From assembly GCA_030704615.1 (NCBI GenBank), contig CM060732.1, positions 72,211,053 through 72,275,052 of the forward strand: a DNA stretch of 64,000 nucleotides, given 5' to 3'. The notes below the pieces were generated by a model. The model was not told the origin of the DNA and ran no database searches. It saw nothing but the letters and a program-made list of their open reading frames with translations. The position numbers and the translations under genes were made by a program. The stretch's first letter is position 1. Every line of letters begins with the position of its first letter. Positions 10,996 through 22,737 of this stretch are shown in pieces. Origin of the DNA: Takakia lepidozioides. Its lineage: Eukaryota; Streptophyta; Takakiopsida; Takakiales; Takakiaceae.

Positions 10996-13900
10996 TCATT
11001 CCATGGAGGTGAAGGCATTTTTGAATAAGGAAGTCCTGATCTTGACTCCGTGCATACTAGCAATTGCGGCAGCATATCTGCAGCAGAACAACACCCACAC
11101 CTGTGAATTCAAGGTAAAAAGAGAGAAAAGTAAGAATGATGAATGGTACACAACCACCGAGCCCTTGACCTGTAAAGGTTGACAACCCTAAAACAAGTAC
11201 ACTCTAGACCAGAGGGGAATGGGCTTTCAAAGCAGAGGATCTCGCACTTAACTGAGCTTGAAGTAGTCCCTATCCAACCAGGAAACCTGCTCCTGGACCA
11301 TAGGTATGACCTTCGAGGCAATACTCTCCGGGGATAATAACCTTCCTATGACAAAGACGTTGTCCAAACCGTCGAGGTTTTTGCACATAGTCAGTCAACA
11401 ACCATCATATTACTCGATTCAAGACGGACAAACATGTACTAGTCAACCATTGCACGGTTTGAGAAAAAGAGAGGAAAAGAAGGCTGAAACTAAATGCAAC
11501 TCTAGACTGTTAAATAGCCCATGGGCCAATCAACTTACGCAGTGTCCAACACAAGACCGTGGTCAACCACCCCGTCAATCGTCTCCAAGGCATCTGCCAC
11601 CTCCCCTGCACACAAATAATTCCCACCTCATTCAGATAAAGACAGTCGCTGAGGCCACGACACGTGCCACGCAGGCTCATTTACCCATATCCTGCCATGT
11701 ACAGAAACCACTCAGTCTCACTTAATTGTCACCCTATGTTGAGGGTTACTCCAGGAGTTCAATAATTGTGAGTGGACTCAGCTGTAGTACATGTAAATGG
11801 CATAAAGTTGGCACTGAGAGAACTACAGCAGTTAACATTAAATGCGTCAGCCCCTTCTCTTGTAGTGAGACTGCAGTATCAAATCTGTGGCAGAATAGCT
11901 CTAAATAGTAATGCTGGTATCCCATTCTCTCTTCTACAACTGTCTTCGTCAGCCAATTCAACTCCATGTAATCAGTTTGCCAAGGCTGTGCGAGAGCATT
12001 ATTGCAATTCAGTAGTTCCATACCCTGGTGGATAGAATCCCCACACTTGGCTCCGGCAGAGTAGATATCTGCTCTCAACTCATGACTTCATTTTTCACAG
12101 GTCTCTAATCATCCAGTGCTAAGCATTTCACCTAAACTAACTGACAAGCAAACACTACCTGGGCCTATTGTTCTCTTCCCAATAAAATCCAGAAGGAGCA
12201 ACCACCTGGACTTAAGATAGGGGTTGTGAAAATGATGTCCAGCACAAAGTGGCCGTCCGCTGTCACTAACGGGAAGTCCCCACCTAGCGGCCCTGCTTCT
12301 CCACGACTGGGTCTCCTCCAAACCTGGATGAAGCAAAGAGAGAGTTGAGCACAGGATCTGCCCTTGTCAAATAGCAAAACAGATTCAGAAGAGAAAGTGG
12401 AATGATGTCACCCCAATTTCACATAACCTTTCGCTGCCTTGACCTGGTAGGTCTACAGTTCCTTGTAGGAGACTGGCATTCTTTAAACCCATTCCTAGTG
12501 CTACTCGGCGAGTCTGTTGGCGATCTCTGCCCTGAAGGCTGAGAAACCTCTCAGTGGCCCAAATACAAGGCCAGACCACTCCTGCAGCAGGGTTGACCAT
12601 TTAGCATGTTTTGTGACTGTGGGGTTGAGCCAACCCCACTAAGATGGTCACAGTGCCCTAAGCGTTGGGCATCTGCCAGCGGCTATTCATATAGATGAAG
12701 CTGTAAGAGTCTTCAGCATTTGCCAGAATGAAGGCGACAGCCAGCTGTACCACAAAGGGGTTGTGTGCAGGCCGGCACAAACAAGACATGAAGTTAAAAT
12801 ACAGATAGGCAAGTCCAAAAGGGACAGAGAGCTCCTAAGCAGGGCTCAATGATACACAAAATGTCATCAGCCCTGGGTAACAACCCCATCAAGTGGAATT
12901 CAGACCAAATTGCTCCTGTAGGACATGATACAATGAAACATTCAACCGCCAAAAAAGTCTTTTGAGTGCTTGGATGTACCTCTGCATCACCTAGAAATAA
13001 ATCATCAATTTCCTCAGCTACATCGAGCCAATTCTCCTGTAAAATGACATCCATGGTCCTGGTCAGAATAAACAAATGGATGGACGGATGGATGGCTACT
13101 CTAGATGCAAGCAGGTATGGTGAGAAGACGGCAGACCTGCCGAATGATGACAGGGACTGTACCCTCCAGTTGTGCCACAAACTTTGCTTCCTCAATTATA
13201 AACACCATCTGTTTTGCCCCCTTTGCTATAGCCTGGGCAACAAAAGTACATATGTCAGCCAAATATTGCACAATACAAGAGTTGAGTGTCCATGTCCACA
13301 CAATTGTAAGCTCGGCCATATACACCATGAGAGCCAAATAGGGATATAAAGGGGAGATAATGTGATGTAACTCCAATGTGTCACGCCAGGTATCCAGCCC
13401 TGGATCACCTAATACCTCCGCATGTTTTGACGGACTAATATCTGTCTCTTTCAGAAATTACCCTCTCTCACTTCTCTATTTCACCTACTTTTCTTGGTTA
13501 AGCAAAACACAGCAGACTCTTTGTTAACGGTTACATGGTACAATTGCCAGTAGCTGCACTTGGTGTCTTGATCTTACAGCATTCACACCCTTGGTGTCCA
13601 TCTGTGCAGGTCTGTTTTCCCTTTGTCCCTCAAGTACATTGCTTTCCCTTGAAGACATAGAAGACCCTGCCATAGTGTATGGACCTGGCCTTAATTGATG
13701 AACAACTAACTCATTATTTGGCCCTTCCAAAAAATGGTCTCCAAGTGTACACCCCATCACCTGTATGAGAAAAGGGATGGGACGGGCCGGAATGGAGGCC
13801 AGCACACCTTACTTTCTCCTTCTGAATGGACTCCCGGCCTGCTACTCCCTTGCGCCCCACAACTGCAAACAGCGTGCCTTCTTGCACTGTATCAGCATCA

Positions 13901-16240
13901 TCAAATGCAAAATCAACCTGCCCAACAGCCAACACATAACTCAACTTCCTCAGATTTGAAGGCAAAGTAACATCAGCCTAACAACAGCAACTTTAGAACA
14001 ATTTACATTTCATTTCAACAGCCTGTTTAAGGGCACCGCAATCCATTTCATGGCTCAGCACTGTGGTATGCAATAGACTGCCCTATCAGATCACTCGTGT
14101 GGTATTGATCTTGTTTAAGTAGATACGGTCCAAATAACGAGTTTCTCGGACATCTCCGTACTTTTTCACTACTCCAAATCAAAGTATGGGGGAGGGAATA
14201 GGACGGATTCATCTAGTTAGTTCAGTGCAGGTTTGCTACTACTCCCAAATTTGGAGTTTCAGGGATAATTCAGTTGTTGACAGTTACACAGCACATTCCA
14301 TGCCTCTCTCTCCTATGGATGTCAGAAAACCTCCATTTCTTTGGCCTCAAAAGGTGGCAAACCTAGGCATTCAAAAATGCTGTTGACATGAAATCCAGTT
14401 CAAAATTCCTCTTTTGCAAAGCTTTAGCCCATATCTTGTGACCCTCTACCTGTGGACATTCTTCGAAAGACAAGAGGGGAACCCCTGCAGTGGCTGCTGC
14501 AGCAGCACTCGAACTTGACCTGCAGTAAAATCCAGTGATCTATCATCCACTGGCATTCAAACCCTCACTCCAGACTTGAGAATGACCAGCAGATTGACCT
14601 GGTTGTATAACTGGATGCAGACAATAAAATGAACTATTGCTTGTTCGTCACACAAGGCTAGACTCAATTTAGGAGACAATTGACCATAGACTATTCATAA
14701 AATTTGCACTAGTAACTAGAATGGGCATGCTTCTCTGCAAATTGGGTGATTCCTGGCTAGTTGCATCAGACGATATTCATTAGAAGTGGTAATAAACTTA
14801 TTATTGTCCGCGGACAACCACAACTATACACCTACTTTTACTGCTGATATGACCACCAAGAAACATTCCCTCACACACACGGCCATTGCTGAAACTCTCA
14901 GACATTGGGATATAGGCTAGGCTGCATGTGATAAACTTTAAAAACACTACACCCGTATCATTTCCTGTAAACTGAATATGATCGGCTCTGGAAAGGAGCT
15001 ACAGCATTCTCAGGATAACAGGCTTGTGAGACATAGCACCCGGCAGGGACTATCCCAGCGCAGTCAAAACTCACAAAGGAGATCAACCGGCGCGTCTGCC
15101 TCGGTTCGGCGACTGGAAGGTCCTAAGCAAAATTCCATTCCTTGAATACAACCAACTTGAGGTGCCAGACAAAACGGGTACTGACATTGGAACACCGACA
15201 ACGTCTCGGAGAGAGCCATCCCTGAGCTTGGCTCCCAAATAATGAATGGCCATAGAGGACGCCGGGCCTGTTCCCAGTCCCACCGCCATCCCACTCCTCA
15301 CGAAGTAGTCCACCTGCTCATCATGATTCATTCGCTAGGTAGTCAGTCCCCAATCGGAACCCAGTACAAATTCTTGAGACCATCAGTTCAGTGGACCTCC
15401 TCAGACGCTCTTGTGTACTGAAGGTTGTTGTACACTGATCAATCGAACGAGCTACTGTTACGACCGAAATGCTGGAAGAACAAAAGACTGTGCACGGTAG
15501 AATTACAGTACTTAATTATGACAACATCGGAGGAGGAGACCTATTGGTCAACAGAGAAGAAAACAGATCAAAAGTGAGACAGGCTACCCTGCATTTAGCT
15601 GTGAACGTTGAACTGATTAGAGTCCGAAAGTAGCACAAGTTGTGTTCCAATGGGATTGGTTGGCGGGATATGAGTCGCATGACAGGGGATGTGTTTCAAA
15701 CTACCCTTATCATTCTCCACATAAACCAAGAGGCAGAGGTGCAGAACCGGCTATTGGCACAAGGCCCTGAGTACATGTTGAGGGACTGCAGATCAGGGAT
15801 TGGATATATTGCTGCTAGAATTGACAACATTCTCCAGCCCCATCGAAAAGAAGGAAAGAAGAGACGTAACAAACCGTGTGCGTGGCGGCATCTTCCAGCT
15901 GCGCTTCGAGCGAAGCTTGCAAACATAGCCGTCCCCACCTTCCTCCCACTCTCCTTGAAACCCTCTCTGATAGCCTTCGCAATTCAAGGTCCACTTCTCC
16001 TCGGAAGAAGGCCAAGGAACTACGACACTCAATTGTTGCCCGGGTTTCATGCAATGAGAAACAAGCGGAGCATCCAGAAACAGATGCCCGTGAGATCAAT
16101 GCAACATCCGCAGCGCATTGTGGAGAGTAGCGCGGATGAAATGCAGCTGAGCGAGTTGCGAGAGAGACGCAGGACGCCATAGCCACCCCGCCTCGAATAG
16201 CAGCAACCCGTTGATGGAACACGGTGACGGATAACGCCAT
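10996..16240 (-). CDS. Ribose-5-phosphate isomerase 4-like, plastid
   Basis: Nine exons: 15875-16240, 15186-15334, 14450-14519, 13813-13917, 13137-13232, 12980-13036, 12206-12323, 11539-11605, 10996-11077. They join in phase with GT-AG introns into 369 residues ending in TGA. Exon 1 encodes an Arg/Ser/Ala-rich, acid-poor start typical of a chloroplast transit peptide. Exon 2 has [10 protein letters not shown] and [10 protein letters not shown], the phosphate-binding start of RpiA enzymes. Exon 4 has [16 protein letters not shown], the RPI4-clade form of the DGADEVD active-site motif. Later exons give [30 protein letters not shown] and [10 protein letters not shown]. RpiA interconverts ribose-5-phosphate and ribulose-5-phosphate. 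The RPI4 clade lacks parts of the classical active site (no KGGG lysine loop seen), so its activity is less certain. No frameshift or stop is seen. The start at 16240 is the first sensible Met; 16180 is an alternative. Confidence 0.88.
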
Positions 16241-17599
16241 GGCCACCGTGCCTCGACGAATGATCAGCGGATGACACGCATTCATCTCTCATCCAACAAT
16301 GCGTTGCTTTCCTTTTTTTCTTTCTTTTTTTCTTTTTTTAGAACAGGGGGATTGTAGCCCTGATAAACTGTATTATAAATAATTAATGGGGAAAAATTTT
16401 TAAACCCCAGTTACACCATAAGGCACACACATTGTGTTCAGTGTTCTGCGAACCATACATCATCTACGAGGCAAAATTAGGGCACTCTGCCCAAGGCATC
16501 AGAATAAACATAACCTACCTATTGTTGGACTTTCCGGGACAATCCAACATAACAAAGGGAAGGGATGTTCTAAGTTATTAGGCCATTGACCTTTCCATAA
16601 CCAGAGAGGATGATCTATCTATAATGAAGTCTGGAGGTTGTTGTGGAGGGCTTGAGATGCTTAGAGTTAACCTCTCACTCCGACTCGAGTGGTGCACGGA
16701 GATCTCACCATGCCGGTGGGGGGAGCTCGCTCCAGCAGCACTGGTCTTGCACAGGGCTGCTGCAGATAAGTCCTTGTTTGTCCCAGGTGTGTTGGAAGGC
16801 CCTGTGAATCGCTGCTGCGTTCCTGGCATCTCGGTGAATGTCTGCACATATTTTGGCCCATGCCTCCCTAGCGTCAGTTTGCAGATCAAGAAAGATAATG
16901 GCAAGGAGAGAAGAGATCGAAGTAGTTTGGCCCAGGAAGGTATTCTTGCATCTTAGCTTCTAGAGGTGCCATAATGTTTAAGAATAGAGGGTTTCGAAAA
17001 CTGGGCAGTTGTGTTGATAGCGATCGGATGTTGAGGTGAGAACAGGCAGGCCGCTTTGTATAACATGCTCTTAGATGTTCGGATTGGACGACTGGAATCG
17101 CTCGCCTTCAACTGCTGCTCCCTGCAGGTACCCTAGTCGTATTAATGCCTGAGCGCTTTGGCTTCATGGACGTCGCAGACCCTTCCATTTGTGGGCCGTA
17201 CCAGTAGTTGTGTCAATGTTTCGCCTTTTCTGTAATAAATGGTCTTGATTCTGTACTATCTACGTACAATTCGGCTCTCCTAGCCCAAAAACACTAACAA
17301 AAATCCTCGTGTTAATTAATGCACCTACAGTAAGTAACACTATGTATGGACTTACATTGTTGAAGTCTAATGCAAGTGTAGAAGCGTCTATTTGAAGAGG
17401 GAAAATGCATGTAATTTATATTCATGTATATTCTGATTTTGTAATGTGATTGGCTGCGCAGTTCAGCATTGGGGATAAAGTGATAATATATGATATTGCT
17501 AAGATGGGACGGCTTATATATTGATGGCTACCCCCGACGAAATGACACCGTGGCCTTTATACATGAAACCACGTGTAAAGATTGGTAGTATCTTTGTGT
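16241..17599. other. Intergenic DNA, includes RPI4 promoter region
   Basis: Upstream of the RPI4-like gene. A T-rich tract lies at about 16309-16340. No coding motif or recognisable repeat seen. Confidence 0.4.
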
Positions 17600-18096
17600 A
17601 GGATAGTTGACACATGTGTTAAAAATGACAAGCATTGGTGTAGGATAACCCACATAAAACATTGTACACTACTGTTTATTAACATACACATTAATTATTT
17701 GCCAATGAAGAGTATTCTACACCAATGTGAACTATCACATGTAAGTTATTTCACACTAGTGTACAATTACCACACGTAATTAACCTCACACTTGACACAT
17801 GTCATAAATACATCACACATGTTGGTGTAGGTTATTTCACATTGTGTGGAATAACTTACATGTAAGTGGCCTGACATTATCCAGCTATAAATATTATTAA
17901 ATTATTTATAATTAATTTTATTATTATTTAAAACCTATGTGTCATATTTGTTGATTGACATGTGTCTGCCACGTTATCTAATTTATTGTAAACTTGTGTA
18001 TTATAACTTACATGTAGGTGGCCTAACATAATCAAGCTGTCAATATATTAAAATCTAAAATTATTATTATTATTATTTTTGAACCTACATGGCAGA
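17600..18096. repeat. AT-rich repeat with ACATGTAAGT units
   Basis: A roughly 95-bp unit beginning AACTTACATGTA(A/G)GTGGCC occurs at about 17856-17950 and again at 18005-18096. Related TGTAGG/TTATTTCACA motifs lie in both orientations to the left. This looks like a decayed AT-rich MITE or a tandemly duplicated non-coding element. Its ends are not clear. Confidence 0.45.
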
Positions 18097-18273
18097 ATCG
18101 CTCACTGGATCCAGAATCGCTCATCGTTCACTCACAGTTATTATCACCAACAAACGCCAACTGGAATCCGGCACTTCAAACGCACCTTAGGATACCTCTG
18201 GGTACCCAAGGATACCCTCGCCCCCTCTATTCTCAGCGGTCACCCTGTGTCCCCTAGACACTTTTCTGTTATA

Positions 18274-18338
18274 GGGCCCACCCCCGAAAGGGGGCAGTAG
18301 CCGCAAGGCGAAGTGGCTCTTAGTTAGGCCGGCCTCGG

Positions 18339-18340
<2 letters not shown>
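18274..18340 (+). repeat. Dispersed repeat, copy 1
   Basis: From GGGCCCACCCC to GGCCTCGGCC. An inverted-orientation copy lies at 27904-27970, where the complement of the same sequence, including GCAAGGCGAAGTGGCTCTTA, is nearly unchanged. Both copies adjoin CT/GA-repeat DNA on the same side. The high similarity suggests a recently active family; the class is unknown. Confidence 0.7.

Positions 18341-18396
<56 letters not shown>
18341..18396. repeat. (CT)28 microsatellite
   Basis: A perfect dinucleotide run of 56 bases. Confidence 0.97.
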
Positions 18397-18398
<2 letters not shown>

Positions 18399-18649
18399 CT
18401 ATTCCAAGTCTCATAACCAAAAAAACAAATGGTTAGAAATTATAGACAATAAATGGCCAAAAAATGAAAATGTTGCATTTTGTCATGGTATAGTATATTG
18501 GGGAACTCTACAAATGATTAACAAAAGAACAAGTTTGTATAATATTAATCCAAAATTCATTGGAGGCCCACAATTCTAAGTTACTAGTATGATTATTTGA
18601 TCAAATCTGTCGATACAAAAAATTTGGATTAAAAAAAGTACTGAATTAA

Positions 18650-18900
18650 TGGACTTCTTTCTGGCTTTGAAGGTCATGGGTACATTGTCACTAGTATGGA
18701 AAATTATTTCTCCAGCCATATTTTGTTCCATGATTTGCCTGCTAAAGGCGTCTATGCCATTGGCACTATCCAAAAAACAAATGTGGGATATCTTAGTTGT
18801 CTGGATCAATTTGGAAGAGGTGGTAAGAGAAGAAGGTCGCAGTGGAGTGCACATATTTTGGAAAATGTGTGCTTTGGCATGGTATGATCAGAAGCCCATG
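18650..18900 (+). pseudogene. piggyBac-like transposase fragment
   Basis: The second and third reading frames give HGYIVTSMENYFSSHILF followed by LPAKGVYAIGTIQKT and a basic KRRRSQW stretch. This is the piggyBac DDE block that normally reads (V/M)DN(F/Y)FTS, then LL..GxxATGTIR. The catalytic Asp before NYF is Glu here. The fragment is only about 80 residues, so it is a dead relic. It matters because a TTAA-flanked MITE is present at 482-1121. Confidence 0.6.
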
Positions 18901-18948
18901 AATTTGCTTTCTACGTAGAAAACAAATTCATACCATGTCAAAGCACAT
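18868..18948. repeat. 81-bp imperfect palindrome
   Basis: Outer arms 18868-18887 and 18929-18948 match at about 18 of 20 positions. Inner arms 18900-18914 and 18915-18929 also pair, around TCTACGTAGA. It ends the piggyBac-like fragment and precedes the LTR fragment. It may be the product of an inverted duplication. Confidence 0.75.
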
Positions 18949-18981
18949 ACTGTCGTGAGCCCTGTTGAGACAGACTACTTG

Positions 18982-19125
18982 CAATAAATAACTAGTTTTT
19001 ATAATGACACTTGGGCTTGATCCAAGTGTCAATCCAGGGGTCAAGATATTTGTTGGCCCCTCGGCGTGGCTTATCTTCATGGTGAACGCGCGGTGAGGCT
19101 CATCTCTCTCGAGTTGAGCCTCCCG
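18982..19125 (+). mobile_element. Truncated 5' LTR fragment
   Basis: This stretch is closely similar to 20092-20236 inside the complete LTR (shared landmarks: ACACTTGGGCTTGATCCAAG, AACGCGCGGTGAGGCTCATC). It stops abruptly at about 19125, next to the integrase tail. A 5' LTR joined directly to the 3' end of pol indicates a large internal deletion in this copy. Confidence 0.75.
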
Positions 19126-19135
19126 AGAGCCAGAT

Positions 19136-19714
19136 TTGTTTGCATCCATTCGTAGAGAAGCTGCTACAGTTCTCAACCTTGACGATCCGGACGTGTGGGC
19201 ACGTGCGTGTGATCAGCGTGCAGAGTTGTTCAAGAAAGTCATGCCCATGGCTTTTGAGAACCTTGTCATTGCACAACATCGTGATACGTTGAGGTATGTT
19301 ACCATACGTGGTGGGGGATATCGTCCTGGGGTTCGGAGATTTAACCCTGGTGACTATGTTTATCTGCAGCAGACTGCTCCTACGACCCTGGATGTGACTG
19401 CAGGTCGTACTATTTTGAGGGTTCGAGAGGTGTTGCCCTCAGGAGTCTTGATCTTGGAGGGTCGGGATGGCATGACTTGGAAGGACCATGTGCGTAATTG
19501 CGCGTCATGTCACCTTCTAAATATTGATGGAAGGGTTGACCCAAACTTGGCGGTGGTACCTGCAGGTTTGCGGTGCATGTTGTGTAGGTCTGCTAGAGGG
19601 GCAGCCACCATGCTGGTATGCGATCGATGCTCAAAAGGTTGGCACATGGGATGCTTGACGCCACCTCTTGATATGGTTCCTGATAGGGATTGGTTGTGTC
19701 CACGCTGCATTTAA
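19136..19714 (+). pseudogene. Gypsy integrase tail with PHD finger
   Basis: Open frame of 192 residues, the C-terminal end of a Ty3/gypsy-type polyprotein. Residues about 65-115 (FNPGDYVYLQQ, then TILRVREVLPSGVLILEG) match the integrase C-terminal SH3-like domain. A second domain at about residues 146-191 is a complete PHD finger: CMLC, CDRC, HMGC and CPRC give the Cys4-His-Cys3 zinc pattern, with the WHMGC and W(L)CPRC hallmarks. PHD fingers read histone H3 tails, so this could target integration, like the chromodomain of chromoviruses. That role is inferred. Reverse transcriptase and the integrase core are missing. A polypurine tract and a 3' LTR follow at 19963 and 19974. The frame itself is intact. 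Confidence 0.82.
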
Positions 19715-19962
19715 TAGTGATAATGGATACAACCATGGGAGACTAATAAGAACCACAAGGCCAAGCTACTATGGGACCAATACACGAGATCTCTGGCTCA
19801 AGTTCACAGATTGCAAGACGGCGAATAATGATGGGGCTACTCTTGTACTCGACCTCTTGGTCTATAGAGTTTGAGTACAATAGGGACAGTGATAGGACTT
19901 AGTGAGGCTGTGGCTATTACCTCTTGTAGCTATCTGGAGTTAGAGGGACCTAACCACCAGCT

Positions 19963-19973
19963 AAGGGGGCGAT
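19963..19973 (+). promoter_or_regulatory. Polypurine tract
   Basis: AAGGGGGCGAT directly before the TG that starts the LTR at 19974, the expected place for plus-strand priming. Confidence 0.65.
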
Positions 19974-20347
19974 TGTGGCAAACTGATTTGCGTGTATATA
20001 TATGTTGTGTGGTTTGGACAACGATGTAATTGTGTAGCGAGGTGTATGCGCACGACAGTTGTCAAGTAAAGTTTACTAGTAGTGTGAAACTAGCCAATAA
20101 ATAATTAGTTTTTATATATGACACTTGGGCTTGATCCAAGTGTCAACCCAGGGATCAAGATATTTGTTGGCCCCTGGGCGTGGCTTATCTTCATGGCGAA
20201 CGCGCGGTGAGGCTCATCTCTCTCGAATTGAACCTCCCGCGTCGGCTATGGCGCGTGTACTATTGATTCCCCAAAGCCTTGGGGGTGCAGTGGACTTGAT
20301 TATTATTTTATGAGTGAAATGTTGGTTTGGTTTTGTGCATCTTTTCA
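19974..20347 (+). mobile_element. 3' LTR, 374 bp
   Basis: Starts TGTGGCAAACTG after the polypurine tract and ends TTTTCA, giving TG...CA ends. Related sequences occur at 18982-19125 (deleted 5' LTR), 20349-20434 (start of another LTR) and 34160-34443 (upstream of the methyltransferase retroelement). The last links the PHD-bearing and methyltransferase-bearing elements to one LTR lineage. Confidence 0.75.
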
Positions 20348-20348
20348 T

Positions 20349-20434
20349 TGTGGCAGACTGATTTGTGTGTATGTATATGTTGTGTGGTTTGGACAACGAT
20401 ATAGTTGTGTAGCGAGATGTATGCGCACGACAGA
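20349..20434 (+). mobile_element. Start of a second LTR, truncated
   Basis: The first 86 bp repeat 19974-20058 with a few changes (TGTGGCAGACTGATTTGTGT start, ACGACAG end), then similarity stops. Two LTR starts in tandem suggest a second element or unequal recombination. Confidence 0.7.
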
Positions 20435-21040
20435 TATGAAGGATGATTTTGAATTGTGAGCTGTAGAATGGTATTATTTTGGGATTTACTGTCATTATTT
20501 TTGTTTGTTTTTCTTCCAATGAAAACATGGGAACAACAACTCACAATCAAGCCAACACTAGTTTTTAAAGGTAAGATGACTGTGAACTGATCTGAGACCG
20601 GTCGTAGATCAAAGCCGATGTATCTGTGTGAGCCACAACTTGCAGGTCTATGTATCATATCTTATTAGATTTATGCTGGTTGGATAGAGTCCACCCCCTA
20701 AAAAGAAGCAGTGTGGTGGGATCATAGTCTATATGCGTAAAAAATGTCCATATGCTATATCTTAAATTTGGACTTATGCTATTGACCCATGGGAAAGTGA
20801 CGAGGACAAACTCTGAAGATCATATATTGGTATCATATTAGACTGGACTCATTTTCCCTCCTCACTTTCCACACCTTGATAGATTTGCATTGACTCTACA
20901 CTAACTCATTGCTCCAAAGCACTATACTGCAAATATAATAACATCTTAACAAATATAAAATGTACTCTCCAACTATGGACTTCTCAAACAAAAAATCAAT
21001 ATATGAAGCAAGTAGTTTGTTTGTTCGTTTTGTAGTGTTG
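20435..21040. other. Intergenic DNA, no gene recognised
   Basis: AT-rich, no motif recognised. Confidence 0.4.
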
Positions 21041-21201
21041 AGATCTCCCAAACCGCGGGCCCCAACCCTAGTGCTTGGTACCGTTGGAAAGCCCTCGATG
21101 AAGAGGGGTGCACCGACTTTGGTCTCATAATTTTTGGGCCTACGGTGTGGGAGATGTTGAATTTCAAGTACTTTTGGTCGTTGAAAATTCGTGAAAAATA
21201 G
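21041..21201 (+). repeat. Dispersed 160-bp repeat, copy 1
   Basis: Reverse complement of 43179-43339. Shared landmarks include GCTTGGTACCGTTGGAAAGC here and its complement there, and CAAGTACTTTTGGTCG. I know no family for it and see no coding potential. Confidence 0.75.
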
Positions 21202-21558
21202 CAAAGGGGGCTTTCCTTGGACAATGATTGGATATATCAATATATGAAGCCTTGACATAGGAGACACACTTGGATACACAGGCGATTGCACTTGGACCTA
21301 GATGACATTGGACACTTGGGCCAACGGCACAGGCTACCCTAGTTAACAATTAAAATCTATGAGGACGGAACCCTTTGCATTGCAATGGCAACAATTGCGA
21401 CGTATTATGTATGTACATGGTGGTTTCAAGTCTCTCTTTCTATTGTAAAATGGAGTATAAAATGTCAGCAGGTCTACATGTTAAGTTACATGTTTATGTG
21501 TCAGACTTACCGGGGTGCCAAATCCAATAGCCAAACACCTTTGTTTAAGGAGGACACC

Positions 21559-21903
21559 GGGATTAATGTAAGAATTTAATGCACACGTGCAATCTCTCAA
21601 AGGACAGTTTGCCGTTTTTGGCACGTCAAATCTTCCTCACCCTCTCCCCAGAGTGGTATCGAACTGAAGGGAGTGTAACTCCGTTTGGGGTTACACTAGA
21701 TTAAACGGAATGGAATGTAACTCTACTACTCACACTAAATAAAATGGACTAATCGGAGTTACACAAAAGGTGTAACCCCAATCGGAGTTATACTTCCTTC
21801 CATTCCATGTCATACTCGAGAGAGGGTGGGGAAGATTTGACATGCCAGAAACCGGTTTACCGCCTTATGTTGCACGTGTGTCTTAAGTTCTTACATTACT
21901 CCC
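21559..21903. mobile_element. Foldback MITE with long inverted repeats
   Basis: The 345-bp segment begins GGGATTAATGTAAGAA and ends with the near complement (CTTACATTACTCCC). Both arms continue pairing imperfectly inward for well over 100 bp, including CACACGTGCAA and TCAAATCTTCC on each side and GGAGTTAC / GTAACTCC units near the centre. No coding capacity. The target duplication is not clear. Confidence 0.75.
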
Positions 21904-22725
21904 AATGTTCTCCAAGACAAACAAAATAATTATGATAACTTCACATTCAAGTTTATTCAGAGAGCCCACCTATTTTTCAGTTCCATTATGATTGAAAAAG
22001 AAAAAGAAAAAAATGATTATGTGATGGTGGTTTGGTCGCAGGCCATTTTTTATTTTATTTTTAAATATTTTGTTTTTATTTTTATAGACAAAGGGGTTGG
22101 AGGCCCTTTTAATCAAATTAAATAATAAAAGAGTACAAAAAGGTGGAAAAAATAACCACCTTAGTAGCTATAGGGGGAGAGAAGGACCGAGAAACAAGGT
22201 GGGGTGAGTGTGAAGCTGCAGGGAGCAGAGCTGATGGCAGCAGACCAGAACTCGAGCTTAGCCTTGAAGAGAGGGTCCTTTGAGCGCTACAAGCCAATTG
22301 AGTCACGAGGCCTAACGCAATTGCAATCTTGGTCGAGTTACCTATTCCAGTAAAATGTGAAGGAAAAAATATTCTGTTCGAAGAAAGGGGACAAAAAAAA
22401 TAACAAAAGAAAAGGGAGGGGGGCGGGAGGCAGTTAATTTTAGCGTGTTATCCCGGCACTGGCTAAACCCCGAGACATGGGTATAACTGCACACGCACAA
22501 CTCCCTGCCATCGAGACTCCCGGGATTCGTAAGACTCTCGAAACATCTCCAGAACCCTCCAACGCCCGCGTTGCCGTGTCTAAATCCCGGTGAATCCCAG
22601 GGACTCTGCGCGTCCTCTCCACGAGCAGTATAGAACTCCGTGTGCCACCCGGCGAGAGAGAGATTGTAGGTGGGCCCTGAGGTTCGACTGAACGCGGCCT
22701 CGTGCGGATTATGAGGCTCTGCAAA
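21904..22725. other. Intergenic DNA upstream of the second DREB gene
   Basis: Contains a purine-rich tract (about 22380-22430) and probably the distal DREB promoter. No gene recognised. Confidence 0.4.
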
Positions 22726-22728
22726 ACC

Positions 22729-22737
22729 TTTATATAC
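22729..22737 (+). promoter_or_regulatory. TATA box of the DREB gene at 23122
   Basis: TTTATATAC about 390 bp before the start codon, followed by a CT-rich leader. The distance resembles that of the other DREB gene (about 290 bp). Confidence 0.5.

Noticed and set aside
15640-16182. 180-residue plus-strand open frame
   Set aside because: It is antisense to exon 1 of the RPI4-like gene, which has the better-supported frame and in-phase splicing.
19974-20347. Treating the element at 18982-20347 as an autonomous retrotransposon
   Set aside because: Only the end of pol is present between the LTRs.
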